Shown piece by piece: positions 7,661 to 15,547 of a stretch of DNA of 19,641 nucleotides. Position 1 is the first letter of the stretch, and the number at the start of each line of letters is the position of its first letter. The DNA is taken from assembly GCA_964394445.1 (NCBI GenBank), contig CAYMXO010000033.1, positions 1-19,641 of the forward strand, written 5' to 3'. A program made the translations under genes and the position numbers. The notes below the pieces were generated by a model, which saw nothing but the letters and a program-made list of their open reading frames with translations, did no database searches and was not told the DNA's origin. Source of the stretch: Thiopseudomonas sp964394445. GTDB lineage: Bacteria; Pseudomonadota; Gammaproteobacteria; Pseudomonadales; Pseudomonadaceae.

Positions 7661-7762
7661 TGGCGTTTGGGATTTTGGGGGGTGTTTAGTGTGGCGCACG
7701 GGTTTCGGGGATGGCGTTCACTGTGGCGTGCGGGTTTTTTGGGGTGTGTATTTGCTGTGGCG
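7661..7762 (+). repeat. Degenerate tandem units of about 32 bp
   Basis: Four head-to-tail copies of a G/T-rich unit of the type TGGCGYRYGGGTTTYGGGG have TGGCG cores at 7661, 7692, 7724 and 7758, spaced 31, 32 and 34 bp apart. The last copy runs straight into the palindromic module at 7766. The flank of copy 3 (TGGCG core at 8057) has one more unit. Confidence 0.6.
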
Positions 7763-7951
7763 TTTGGGCCGGGCGGGACACTCCGTCAGGCTGCGCTTCG
7801 CTGATGCCTGACTCCGGTCCCGCCCGGCCCGGGTTGCCTTGTGTTGGGGGAGATCTTGTCCCGCCTGCGGCGGGATGCTGTCGGCGTGTTGGGTGGTGCT
7901 TTTTCTGTAGGTGCGGCTTCAGCCGCGACCGGTATTGCGTTACGGCACTGG
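7755..7951. repeat. Composite palindromic (REP-like) repeat, copy 2
   Basis: This is the complete 197-bp copy. Module A (7766-7830) is a 65-nt hairpin with 14-bp perfect outer arms (GGGCCGGGCGGGAC and its complement) and inner arms GTCAGGC/GCCTGAC. Module B (7859-7875) pairs TCCCGCC with GGCGGGA over TGC. Module C (7913-7926) is GCGGCTTCAGCCGC in the context CTGTAGGTGCGGC, resembling REP sequences common in Pseudomonas and Xanthomonas. It lies between convergent genes, as REPs usually do. No RAYT transposase is present in the window. Confidence 0.88.
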
Positions 7952-8053
7952 TGTAGAAGTGCTGCGCAACGATGTTTGCATTGGGCTTTATTGCGGTAAC
8001 TGGGCTCTTGAGGTGATTTGACCGTGATGCGTAGGCTCCCGGGGTGGTATTCA

Positions 8054-8263
8054 CTGTGGCGTTTGGGCCGGGCGGGACACTCCGTCAGGCTGCGCTTCGC
8101 TGATGCCTNNNNNNNNNNNNNNNNNNNNNNNNNNNNNNNNNNNNNNNNNNNNNNNNNNNNNNNNNNNNNNNNNNNNNNNNNNNNNNNNNNNNNNNNNNNN
8201 NNNNNNNNTGCTTTTTCTGTAGGTGCGGCTTCAGCCGCGACCGGTATTGCGTTACGGCACTGG
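8054..8263. repeat. Composite palindromic repeat, copy 3 (interrupted by gap)
   Basis: The visible ends (8054-8108 and 8209-8263) are identical to copy 2 (7755-7809 and 7897-7951); similarity stops abruptly at 8263. Copies 2 and 3 are direct repeats about 300 bp apart, pointing to recent duplication or gene conversion. The middle, including hairpin module B, is hidden by N. Confidence 0.85.
8109..8208. other. Assembly gap of exactly 100 N
   Basis: The run is exactly 100 N, a conventional scaffolding placeholder. Copy 2 has only 87 bases between the same flanking sequences, so the true gap size is unknown and further repeat units could be missing. Confidence 0.95.
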
Positions 8264-8300
8264 CGCCCAAAGCGTTGCACAGGGTGTCGCCAGTCGTTTT
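8259..8300 (+). terminator. Weak candidate terminator downstream of the repeats
   Basis: ACTGGCG (8259-8265) pairs with CGCCAGT (8288-8294), with an additional CCC/GGG inside the loop, and is followed by CGTTTT. It could stop read-through from yigZ before it runs antisense into ubiI. The stem is short and the T run brief. Confidence 0.3.
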
Positions 8301-8306
8301 GCTGTA

Positions 8307-9533
8307 TTAGGCGGGTGCTTTCTTCGCCAGTGGCGGTAGTTCGCTGCCCAGGCCAAGGGCCTGGCGTACAAAGATGGCCTTGGCTTCGTCCATCGAATCA
8401 ACCTGGTGCAGGCCGAAGTTGCGCAGCCAGCGCAAGGGCAGGGCGTCGGTCTGGAACAGGTCCTGAAAGCCCTGCATGGCGGCCATCATGGCCAGGTTGT
8501 GTGGCATGCGCCGGCGTTCGTAGCGGCTGAGTACCTGCAGGCTGGCGGGGTTTTCTCCGCGTTCGCAGGCCCTGAGCAGGGCGCCGGCCAGTTCGGCCAC
8601 GTCGAGGAAGCCCAGGTTTACACCCTGCCCGGCCAGCGGGTGAATCACGTGGGCGGCATCGCCAAGCAGGGCGATGCCCTGATCGACATAGCGTTTGGCA
8701 TGACGTTGGCGCAGCGGTACGCTGAAACGGCGGTCGGCATGCAGGACGGCGCCCAGCCGGCCTTCCAGGGCCGCCGTCAGTTGCCGGCAAAACTCCGTGT
8801 CCTCCAGTGCCATCACCTGTGCAGCCCGCTCCGGTGGCAGCGACCAGACAATTGAACACCAGTTTTCTGCGTCGGCATGCTGCAGGGGCAGAAAGGCCAG
8901 CGGGCCTTCATCAGTGAAGCGCTGCCAGCAGGTAAACTGGTGTGGCTGTTCGGTGCGTATGCTGGTTACCACGGCATGGTGCAGATAATCCCATTCGCGG
9001 GTGACCAGTCCGCTCAGGCGGCGCACGCTGGAGTTGGCGCCGTCGGCGCCGATCAGCAAGGGAGTGCGCAGTTCGCTGCCGTCTTCAAGGCTGAGCAGCC
9101 AGCTGTCGCCGGAGCGGCGCAGCATGGACAGGCGGGCACCGGGCTGTAACCGTATCCTGCCGTCTTGCAGCTGCTCCAGCAGGGCATCCTGTACGACGCG
9201 GTTTTCTACAATATGGCCCAGTACGTCAGCCTGTACGCTGGCTGCGCTGAAATGGATGCTGCCGGTGCCCGAGCCGTCCCATACCTGCATGTCACGGTAA
9301 GGGCTGGCCCGCCGGGCAAGAATGCCGTCCCAGGCGCCCAGATTGTCCAGCAGGTTTTGACTGGCGGCGGACAGGGCGCTGACTCTGGGTTCGAAGGCGT
9401 CACAAGCGCTGAACGGTGCCGGCCGCAACGGGCCGCCATCCAGTAGAAGGATATCCAGACCACTGTCTTTCAGGGCCAGCGCCAGGGCGCTGCCGACCAT
9501 GCCGGCACCGACAATGATGATGTCTGCGTTCAT
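8307..9533 (-). CDS. ubiI: UbiI-type FAD monooxygenase (ubiquinone C5 hydroxylase)
   Basis: A 408-aa flavoprotein of the UbiH/UbiF/UbiI family, predicted to hydroxylate the prenylated ring in aerobic ubiquinone synthesis. Seen: the Rossmann motif VGAGMVG at residues 8-14, DGANSSVRR in the middle (about 190-200), and the second FAD motif GIALLGDAAHVIHPLAGQG near 285-305. Its ATG overlaps the ubiH TGA as ATGA, indicating coupled translation, and GGGAG lies 6 nt upstream. It is the last gene of the ygfB-pepP-ubiH-ubiI operon. Next to ubiH in pseudomonads this position is normally UbiI; sequence alone does not fully exclude another ring position. Confidence 0.85.
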   Translation of the reverse strand: MNADIIIVGAGMVGSALALALKDSGLDILLLDGGPLRPAPFSACDAFEPRVSALSAASQNLLDNLGAWDGILARRASPYRDMQVWDGSGTGSIHFSAASVQADVLGHIVENRVVQDALLEQLQDGRIRLQPGARLSMLRRSGDSWLLSLEDGSELRTPLLIGADGANSSVRRLSGLVTREWDYLHHAVVTSIRTEQPHQFTCWQRFTDEGPLAFLPLQHADAENWCSIVWSLPPERAAQVMALEDTEFCRQLTAALEGRLGAVLHADRRFSVPLRQRHAKRYVDQGIALLGDAAHVIHPLAGQGVNLGFLDVAELAGALLRACERGENPASLQVLSRYERRRMPHNLAMMAAMQGFQDLFQTDALPLRWLRNFGLHQVDSMDEAKAIFVRQALGLGSELPPLAKKAPA

Positions 9534-10732
9534 GCAAAACTCCCGGGTTTGACGGAGCGGCTGCCCAGCCCCATGGCCAGGCGGGCAAAGATGCCTTTTG
9601 CCGGCGGGCAGAGCTCCAGGCCGAGCAGGCCAAGCCGGCGTGCCTGGCTCAGGCCTGGTGTGTTGTTGGAAAACAGCCGGGTCGCCTGATCGGAAAAGCC
9701 GATGGTCAGGTCCTGGTCACGTTGTTGGCTGGCCACATAGCCTTGAAGGGTGGTCAGGTCACCCAGGGGCGCGCTGCTGGCCAGCAGGGTATCGGCCAGT
9801 GCCATGGCGTCACGCAATGACAGGTTGTAACCCTGGCCGGCAATCGGGTGCAGGCTGTGTGCGGCATTGCCCAGCACCACCAGATTGCGCCGTACCTGCT
9901 CGCTGCTCTGTGCCAGTGCCAGCGGGTAGGGATGGCGCCGGCCCACCTGCACAAAGCGTCCGCAGCGGTAGCCGAAGCAATCCTGCAGGCTGGCAAGAAA
10001 ATCATGCTCAGACAGTTCGCACAGGCGTTGCGCTTCGGCCGGCGGCCGGGTCCAGATCAGCACAAAACGGTTGTCGGTCATTGGCAGCAGGGCCATCGGG
10101 CCGTCAGGGGTAAAGCGCTCGAATGCCCAGCCTTCATGGGGCTTTTCCGGGGTCACGTTGGTGATGATGGCGGTTTGCTGATAGCTGCGTTCGTGGCAGT
10201 GGATGCCAAGCTGCTGACGCAGGCCGGAACGGCCGCCATCGGCCAGGATGGCCAGCTGGCAGTGCAGCGTTTTGCCACTGTCCAGTTGCAGCCGGTAGCC
10301 ATCTTCCTGTGCCTGCATGGCAGTGACGCTGGCCGGGCAATGCCACTGGATGGCCGGGCTGTCCAGCGCCTGCCACAGGCAGCGGCCAAGCCAGGCGTTT
10401 TCAACCACCTGCCCCAGGGCGGCCACCTGCTGCTCGCTGGCATGCAGTTCGGCAGCGGCAAAGCGGCCCTGCTCGGAAACATGGATGTGTTCGATGGCCT
10501 GGGCACGCTTCGCTACCTGCGGCCAGATACCCAGCCGGCGGTAGATCTGTTCGCTGCCGTGGGCCAGCGCCGAGGCCCGGGCGTCGTAGCTGGGCTGGAA
10601 TTCGCTGCCGGGAGCAAAGGGTTCGATCAGGGCGATACTCCAGCCACGCTCAATGGCGTGCTGCTGCAGGGCCAGCGCCAGACTGGCGCCAACCAGCCCG
10701 CCGCCAATGATCGCAATGTTGACGGATTCCAT
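9530..10732 (-). CDS. ubiH: UbiH, 2-polyprenyl-6-methoxyphenol hydroxylase
   Basis: A 400-aa FAD-dependent monooxygenase of aerobic ubiquinone biosynthesis, acting at C1 of the ring in the Ubi protein complex. Seen: AIIGGGLVGASLALAL at residues 7-22, the ILADGGRSGLR segment near 195-205, and VVLGNAAHSLHPIAGQGYNL near 285-304, where GN replaces the GD of most relatives as in enteric UbiH. The start codon has AGGAG 7 nt upstream. It lies 12 bp after pepP and overlaps ubiI by the ATGA junction. The pepP-ubiH-ubiI order is classical in gammaproteobacteria. Confidence 0.94.
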   Translation of the reverse strand: MESVNIAIIGGGLVGASLALALQQHAIERGWSIALIEPFAPGSEFQPSYDARASALAHGSEQIYRRLGIWPQVAKRAQAIEHIHVSEQGRFAAAELHASEQQVAALGQVVENAWLGRCLWQALDSPAIQWHCPASVTAMQAQEDGYRLQLDSGKTLHCQLAILADGGRSGLRQQLGIHCHERSYQQTAIITNVTPEKPHEGWAFERFTPDGPMALLPMTDNRFVLIWTRPPAEAQRLCELSEHDFLASLQDCFGYRCGRFVQVGRRHPYPLALAQSSEQVRRNLVVLGNAAHSLHPIAGQGYNLSLRDAMALADTLLASSAPLGDLTTLQGYVASQQRDQDLTIGFSDQATRLFSNNTPGLSQARRLGLLGLELCPPAKGIFARLAMGLGSRSVKPGSFA

Positions 10733-10744
10733 GGAATTCTCCTG

Positions 10745-12073
<1,329 letters not shown>

Positions 12074-12088
12074 GGGGACTCCTTGGTA

Positions 12089-12661
12089 TCAGTGCAGTGC
12101 CGGTTTGTCGGCGCTGGGCTCGGCAGTTGCGGCGGGCGGGTTGCAGTCGGTGAAAAGGAAAACCGCAGTCATGCGCAGGTATTCGCTGACTTCCATGAAG
12201 CTGCTTTCATCGCTGTTGTCGCCCTCTTCGCTTTCGCTGCTGATCTGGGCTACGGCGACATAATCCTCAAGAATTTCACGGGCTTCGTCCGACAGCTTGC
12301 GCTCGCCGATGCTGCCGCCAAAACCGCTGAGAAAGCCCTGACACCACTGGCCCAGCGCTTGCGTACGCAATTCCAGACTGTCGTCATCACCGGGCAACAG
12401 CAGGGTGATGGCCATGCAGTCGTCGTTGGTTATTTCGGTTTTCAGCATTTCCTGCAGGCCGGTCAGTGCAGCCTGCAGGCCTGCGGGAATTTCACCGTCA
12501 AACAGCTGGGCGGCATTGTCCAGCCAGGCCTGCACCTCAAAACCGCCGCCGGCACAGGTGTGGCCGGTCAGCAGGCCATGCAGTTCGGCAGGGCTGAAAT
12601 GCTGGTTCTGGCTGGCCAGCATTTGCATGAAGGCCGTGTAGGCCGAAGTTGATTCGCTCAT
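12089..12661 (-). CDS. ygfB: YgfB/UPF0149 family protein
   Basis: A 190-aa cytoplasmic protein of the YgfB/YecA family. Family features seen are the N-terminal helix with SPAELHGLLTGHTCAGG (residues about 23-39) and a central WCQGFLSGFGG (about 106-116). It lacks the C-terminal SEC-C zinc motif of YecA relatives. The acidic stretch near 145-155 (SSESEEGDNSDESS) is probably flexible. In P. aeruginosa the homologue affects peptidoglycan recycling and beta-lactam resistance through the AlpA regulator; whether that holds here is unknown. It is the first gene of the operon with pepP, with AGGA 8 nt before the ATG, and is divergent from the zapA cluster. Confidence 0.9.
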   Translation of the reverse strand: MSESTSAYTAFMQMLASQNQHFSPAELHGLLTGHTCAGGGFEVQAWLDNAAQLFDGEIPAGLQAALTGLQEMLKTEITNDDCMAITLLLPGDDDSLELRTQALGQWCQGFLSGFGGSIGERKLSDEAREILEDYVAVAQISSESEEGDNSDESSFMEVSEYLRMTAVFLFTDCNPPAATAEPSADKPALH

Positions 12662-12681
12662 GGGACGGGTCCTGAAACTTG

Positions 12682-12715
12682 GTAATGCCTGAACGGTCGA
12701 ATAGGGTCAAGTATA
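12682..12715 (-). promoter_or_regulatory. Possible promoter region of the ygfB-pepP-ubiH-ubiI operon
   Basis: Two weak candidates overlap on the minus strand: a -35-like TTGACC (12705-12710) with CATTAC (12682-12687) at a 17-bp spacing, and a good -10-like TATACT (12710-12715) without a convincing -35. Only one may be real. Confidence 0.3.
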
Positions 12716-12768
12716 GCCCGAACGTGACGCCCCCGCAGGCTGCGCTGCTCAATTTGTTAGCGGCAACA

Positions 12769-12797
12769 TTGTTGTACCTCATGGGCTGCTGTATTGT
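12769..12797 (+). promoter_or_regulatory. Possible promoter of the zapA cluster
   Basis: -35 TTGTTG (12769-12774), 17-bp spacer and -10 TATTGT (12792-12797) would give a leader of about 120 nt before the small coiled-coil gene. The matches are partial. Confidence 0.35.
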
Positions 12798-12913
12798 GGC
12801 TTGCTGTCGGGTTTATTTGCCAGCACCAGGATTTGCCTGTGTGCTGCAGATTGACGCTGCAGGTGCATGTACCACCTGGCAGCCAGGCGTTGGCCAGGAG
12901 CACAGAAAGCCAC

Positions 12914-12919
12914 AGGAGG
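12914..12919 (+). promoter_or_regulatory. Shine-Dalgarno sequence deciding a GTG start
   Basis: A consensus AGGAGG ends 4 nt before GTG at 12924. This supports the short 69-aa product rather than the longer frame from ATG at 12867, which has no such site. Confidence 0.75.
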
Positions 12920-12923
12920 TCGT

Positions 12924-13133
12924 GTGAAAAAACCGGATTTTGCCGTTCTGGCAGACAATGTTCAGCGGCTGATACAGCAGCACTCTGAACTAAAGGCCCA
13001 GTATGCTGCCCTAAAGGAAGCTGAACAACGCTGGCTGGAAGAGCGTGCCCAGCTCATCAGTAAAAACGAAACCGCCCGGCAGAAAGTCGAGGTGATGATT
13101 TCCCGTCTCAAGGCACTGGAGCAAGAGTCATGA
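12924..13133 (+). CDS. Small coiled-coil protein upstream of zapA (TIGR02449-like)
   Basis: A 69-aa protein starting with GTG. It is almost wholly helical with a heptad pattern (LADNVQRLIQQHSELKAQYA, then a stretch ending SRLKALEQ), so it is probably a short coiled coil, with no signal or membrane segment. Its size and position directly before zapA match the TIGR02449 family of gammaproteobacteria, whose function is not established; a role in division, like ZapB, is conceivable but only inferred. Its TGA overlaps the zapA ATG as ATGA, so the two are translationally coupled. Confidence 0.85.
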   Translation: MKKPDFAVLADNVQRLIQQHSELKAQYAALKEAEQRWLEERAQLISKNETARQKVEVMISRLKALEQES

Positions 13134-13432
13134 CGCAGCCGCAGACCCAGACCGTTACCGTTTACATCCTGGACAAGGAGTACCATGTGGTTTGTCCGAC
13201 CGAGGAGCGGGTCAACCTTGAGCGGGCTGCAGCCTATCTGGACGGCAAAATGCGTGAAATCCGCCGTAGTGGCAAGGTGATAGGTGCCGAGCGGATAGCG
13301 GTGCTGGCCGCCCTCAACATCACTCACGATTTGCAGCAGCGGACCCGCCAGCTGGAAGAAGTCAGCGACATGAATGGTGAGCAAATGGAAGAGCTGATCA
13401 CCCAGCTGGAGCAGGCGCTGAGCGCCTCCTGA
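13130..13432 (+). CDS. zapA: Cell division protein ZapA
   Basis: A 100-aa FtsZ-ring stabiliser. The N-terminal globular part reads VTVYILDKEYHVVCPTEERVNLERAA, with the family's conserved C/P and L..AA positions, and then continues YLDGKMREIR. GAERIAVLAALNITHDL precedes a C-terminal coiled coil (about 68-98) that mediates tetramer formation. Length is normal. The start overlaps the upstream coiled-coil gene and 6S RNA follows, as usual in pseudomonads and enterics. Confidence 0.95.
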   Translation: MTQPQTQTVTVYILDKEYHVVCPTEERVNLERAAAYLDGKMREIRRSGKVIGAERIAVLAALNITHDLQQRTRQLEEVSDMNGEQMEELITQLEQALSAS

Positions 13433-13451
13433 TGGAGAAAATTCTGCTCGT

Positions 13452-13480
13452 TTGTGACCGGAACCCATCCTGTGTATACT
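13452..13480 (+). promoter_or_regulatory. Promoter of 6S RNA
   Basis: -35 TTGTGA (13452-13457), 17-bp spacer and -10 TATACT (13475-13480) would start transcription near 13487, exactly where the 6S RNA closing stem begins. Confidence 0.7.
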
Positions 13481-13486
13481 GAAGCC

Positions 13487-13665
13487 AGCTCCCTGGAGTG
13501 TGCGCCAGCTGATTACGTCCCTGAGCCGATTCACTCAAAACGGGATCTGCAACCGGGGACCGGTGAGCATGTCCGCTTGCGGAAAGCCTAAAGGTTCCAT
13601 GCGGGTTCCACCTTGGACTCTTCGGGTTCAAGGGCCACGTCAGTAGCGGCATTTCCGGGGAGTCT
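13487..13665 (+). ncRNA. ssrS: 6S RNA
   Basis: An RNA of about 179 nt between zapA and 5-FCL, the conserved ssrS position. The 5' end GCTCCC pairs with 3' GGGAGT to close the long rod. Recognisable internal parts include CCCTGAGCCGATT on the 5' side, GAGCATGTCCGCTTGCGG near the apical half, and GGGTTCAAGGGCCACGTCAG followed by TAGCGGCATTTCCGG on the 3' side, all resembling pseudomonad 6S RNA. It mimics an open promoter and sequesters sigma-70 RNA polymerase in stationary phase. The ends are estimated from pairing and promoter spacing to within a few bases. Confidence 0.9.
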
Positions 13666-13675
13666 CTTTCCTCTG

Positions 13676-14296
13676 ATGACCAGCCTCAATTCCGATTCTT
13701 TATCCGAACGCAAAGCTTTGCGCCAACTGCTCCGATGCCGGCGTCGTGCGCTGACGGCTGCCCAGCAGAAACAGTCTGCCCGGGATCTCTATCTGCAACT
13801 GGCCCAACATCCCTGGTTCCGGCGCGCCCGGCACATTGCCCTGTACCTTGCCAGTGACGGCGAGATCAGTCCCCATTTGTTGTTGCAGGAAGCGCAGCGG
13901 CGCAAAAAGCAGGTTTATCTGCCGGTTGTCTCATGCTGGCCGGAACGGCATATGGTATTTCAGTCCATTGATGCGGGTACCCGCTGGCGCCAGAACCGTT
14001 TTGGCATCGCCGAGCCCATACCGGTCCGCCAGAAACAGCGTCCGTTGTGGACACTGGATCTGGTTTTTTTGCCTTTGGTTGGCTTTGATGCCACAGGTGG
14101 GCGGCTGGGCATGGGGGGCGGTTTCTATGACCGCAGCCTGGCGGCTTGCAGTTTACCGCTACCGCTACTGTTGGGGCTGGCCCACGCCTGCCAGCAGGTA
14201 GAACAACTGCCGCTGGCAGCCTGGGACATGCCGCTGGATGCAGTGGTAACTGATCATGCCTGGCACCTTTGCCGCCGGTGTGGGGTGCAAGCCTGA
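13676..14296 (+). CDS. ygfA: 5-formyltetrahydrofolate cyclo-ligase
   Basis: A 206-aa enzyme converting 5-formyl-THF to 5,10-methenyl-THF with ATP (also called 5-FCL or fau). Seen: N-terminal ERKALRQLLRCRRRAL (about 11-26), IALYLASDGEIS at 54-65, and the nucleotide/folate signature GFDATGGRLGMGGGFYDR at 136-153. An in-frame start at 13613 would lie inside 6S RNA, so ATG 13676 is preferred; it gives the normal length. The best Shine-Dalgarno, GGGGAG, lies in the terminal stem of the 6S RNA. The ssrS-ygfA transcription unit is conserved in gammaproteobacteria. Confidence 0.94.
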   Translation: MTSLNSDSLSERKALRQLLRCRRRALTAAQQKQSARDLYLQLAQHPWFRRARHIALYLASDGEISPHLLLQEAQRRKKQVYLPVVSCWPERHMVFQSIDAGTRWRQNRFGIAEPIPVRQKQRPLWTLDLVFLPLVGFDATGGRLGMGGGFYDRSLAACSLPLPLLLGLAHACQQVEQLPLAAWDMPLDAVVTDHAWHLCRRCGVQA

Positions 14297-14308
14297 TGTT
14301 GTTTCCGG

Positions 14309-14578
14309 TTATTCCTGGATAAAGCGGAAACCGGCTCCGTCAGCCGTGACGCGCATGACTTCCAGCATCAAAACCGGTGCTTCGACCGGCATTTCCTGCA
14401 CCTGTCCGTACACTACGTCGCCTACCTTGAGCTTGGCCAGTTCCGGGTGCTTTACAAATACCCCGCTGTCAGACAGATCCTCGGTACTGGCAATGATGTC
14501 TTCGGTAAAATCAGGGTGACTGATCTTGATTGCGCACTTGAGTGCAGTACGGATGTGCTGGCGTAGATGAACTTGCAT
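14309..14578 (-). CDS. Minimal PilZ-domain protein (c-di-GMP receptor)
   Basis: An 89-aa protein consisting of one PilZ domain only. Both c-di-GMP binding motifs are intact: RxxxR as R6-QHI-R10 and DxSxxG as D34-LSDS-G39 (DLSDSG). It should therefore bind c-di-GMP, unlike PilZ of type IV pili, which lacks these residues. There is no signal or membrane segment, so it is a cytosolic adaptor with unknown partner. It starts 63 bp after the acyltransferase on the same strand and could be the last gene of that operon. It ends 12 bp from 5-FCL, convergent. Confidence 0.85.
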   Translation of the reverse strand: MQVHLRQHIRTALKCAIKISHPDFTEDIIASTEDLSDSGVFVKHPELAKLKVGDVVYGQVQEMPVEAPVLMLEVMRVTADGAGFRFIQE

Positions 14579-14641
14579 GATGGCCTACCTGCTCCTTGTG
14601 ATCGGGAAGACTTTAGGTGCTGTGAAAATTTTCTTCAAGCG

Positions 14642-15538
14642 CTAATACCAGCGTGCCTCGTTTTCCGGCCGCCGGCGAAAGCGTTTCATGGTCCACATGT
14701 ACTGTTCAGGCCAGCGCTCGACATAGCTCGCCTGGGTACGGCTCATGGCGGCTACCGCGGTGCTGGTATCGGTGCTGTACATGTCGTCCGGTGCCGCCTC
14801 GATGATGACCTTGAAGCCGCTGTGATCGGGCAGGCGGATGGCATGCAGGAAAATGCCGGCGACACTGTCCTGCTTGCCGGCCAGCATGCCGGCAACAAAC
14901 TTGCTGGTCAGTGCCTGCACCGCAAGAAAGGGTACGAACACGCCCGAGTTCAGGCTTGGCTCCGGGTCGGCCGGAATGCCCACTGCACCGCCGTTGCGTA
15001 CTTCTTTGATGACGCTGATGATGCCTTCCCGGGTTGAGGGTGCGACCCGGTTGCCCATTTGCACCCGCTGGCGGGCGAGCAGCTCATCCAGGGCTTTAAG
15101 CTTGGGTGGACGGTAAAAAATGACCGGATTGCCGCCGTGCAGGCAGTAGAAGTGGTTGAGCACTTCCCAGTTGCCCAGGTGGCTGGTGATACCAACGATG
15201 GCCTTGCCTTCACTGCGCGCCTTTTGCAGGATTTCCAGGCCTTCGACTTGCCTGATTTTTTGCATGGTTTTGGCCGGTGGCCAGATCCAGGCGCAGGCGC
15301 TTTCGGCAAATGACTGGCCGATGTTCTTCAGGTTTTCCTGCAGTAGCTGCTCCCGTTTTGCCTCCGTCAGCTCCGGAAAACAGTGGGTCAGGTTGATCCG
15401 GGCGACCTCAGTGGAACGATTGGGCAGGCGATACATCAGCCAGCCAAGCAGGCGACCGAGTTTCTGTACTGCTGGCCATGGCAGCAGGGCAATGGCGCGC
15501 AGGGTGCCTACAGCAAACAGGCCTTTGAGTTTTTCCAC
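14642..15538 (-). CDS. LpxL/HtrB-family lipid A acyltransferase
   Basis: A 298-aa inner-membrane enzyme that probably adds a secondary acyl chain (such as laurate) to lipid A. Seen: an N-terminal hydrophobic segment (about 8-38), the catalytic HX4E as SHLGNWE with H120 and E125, then VIFYRPPKLKALDELLARQR, and PADPEPSLNSGVFVPFLA near 195-212 followed by ALTSKFV, in the style of pseudomonad HtrB. The start is GTG with AGGA 7 nt upstream, 9 bp after rsmD. Which acyl chain and lipid A position it uses cannot be decided here. Confidence 0.87.
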   Translation of the reverse strand: MEKLKGLFAVGTLRAIALLPWPAVQKLGRLLGWLMYRLPNRSTEVARINLTHCFPELTEAKREQLLQENLKNIGQSFAESACAWIWPPAKTMQKIRQVEGLEILQKARSEGKAIVGITSHLGNWEVLNHFYCLHGGNPVIFYRPPKLKALDELLARQRVQMGNRVAPSTREGIISVIKEVRNGGAVGIPADPEPSLNSGVFVPFLAVQALTSKFVAGMLAGKQDSVAGIFLHAIRLPDHSGFKVIIEAAPDDMYSTDTSTAVAAMSRTQASYVERWPEQYMWTMKRFRRRPENEARWY

Positions 15539-15547
15539 AGTGGTGTC

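Larger units (their letters stand above)
7646..8306. other. Gene-free, repeat-filled region between convergent yigZ and ubiI
   Basis: This 661-bp stretch has no credible gene. It holds degenerate 32-bp direct repeats, two near-identical copies of the composite palindromic element, a 102-bp unique spacer (7952-8053), a 100-N assembly gap and a weak hairpin next to ubiI. The first 110 bases are markedly rich in G and T on the plus strand. Open frames through the repeats arise from their high GC content. Confidence 0.8.

Noticed and set aside
7661..8263. Spaced repeats as a possible CRISPR array
   Set aside because: The units are degenerate, G/T-rich and nearly contiguous without unique spacers of constant size, and no cas genes are near.
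7686..8280. Open frames running through the palindromic repeats on both strands, with similar peptides in each copy
   Set aside because: The similarity is that of the DNA repeat. The frames cross hairpins and the N gap, and no copy has a plausible start signal.
12679..12927. Cysteine-rich open frame of 82 codons before the coiled-coil gene
   Set aside because: It overlaps predicted promoters, lacks a ribosome binding site and ends in the Shine-Dalgarno region of the real gene.
14301..14334. Hairpin GTTTCCG/CGGAAAC between convergent 5-FCL and the PilZ gene as a terminator
   Set aside because: The loop is long, the stem is 7 bp, there is no T run on either strand, and it overlaps the end of the PilZ coding region.
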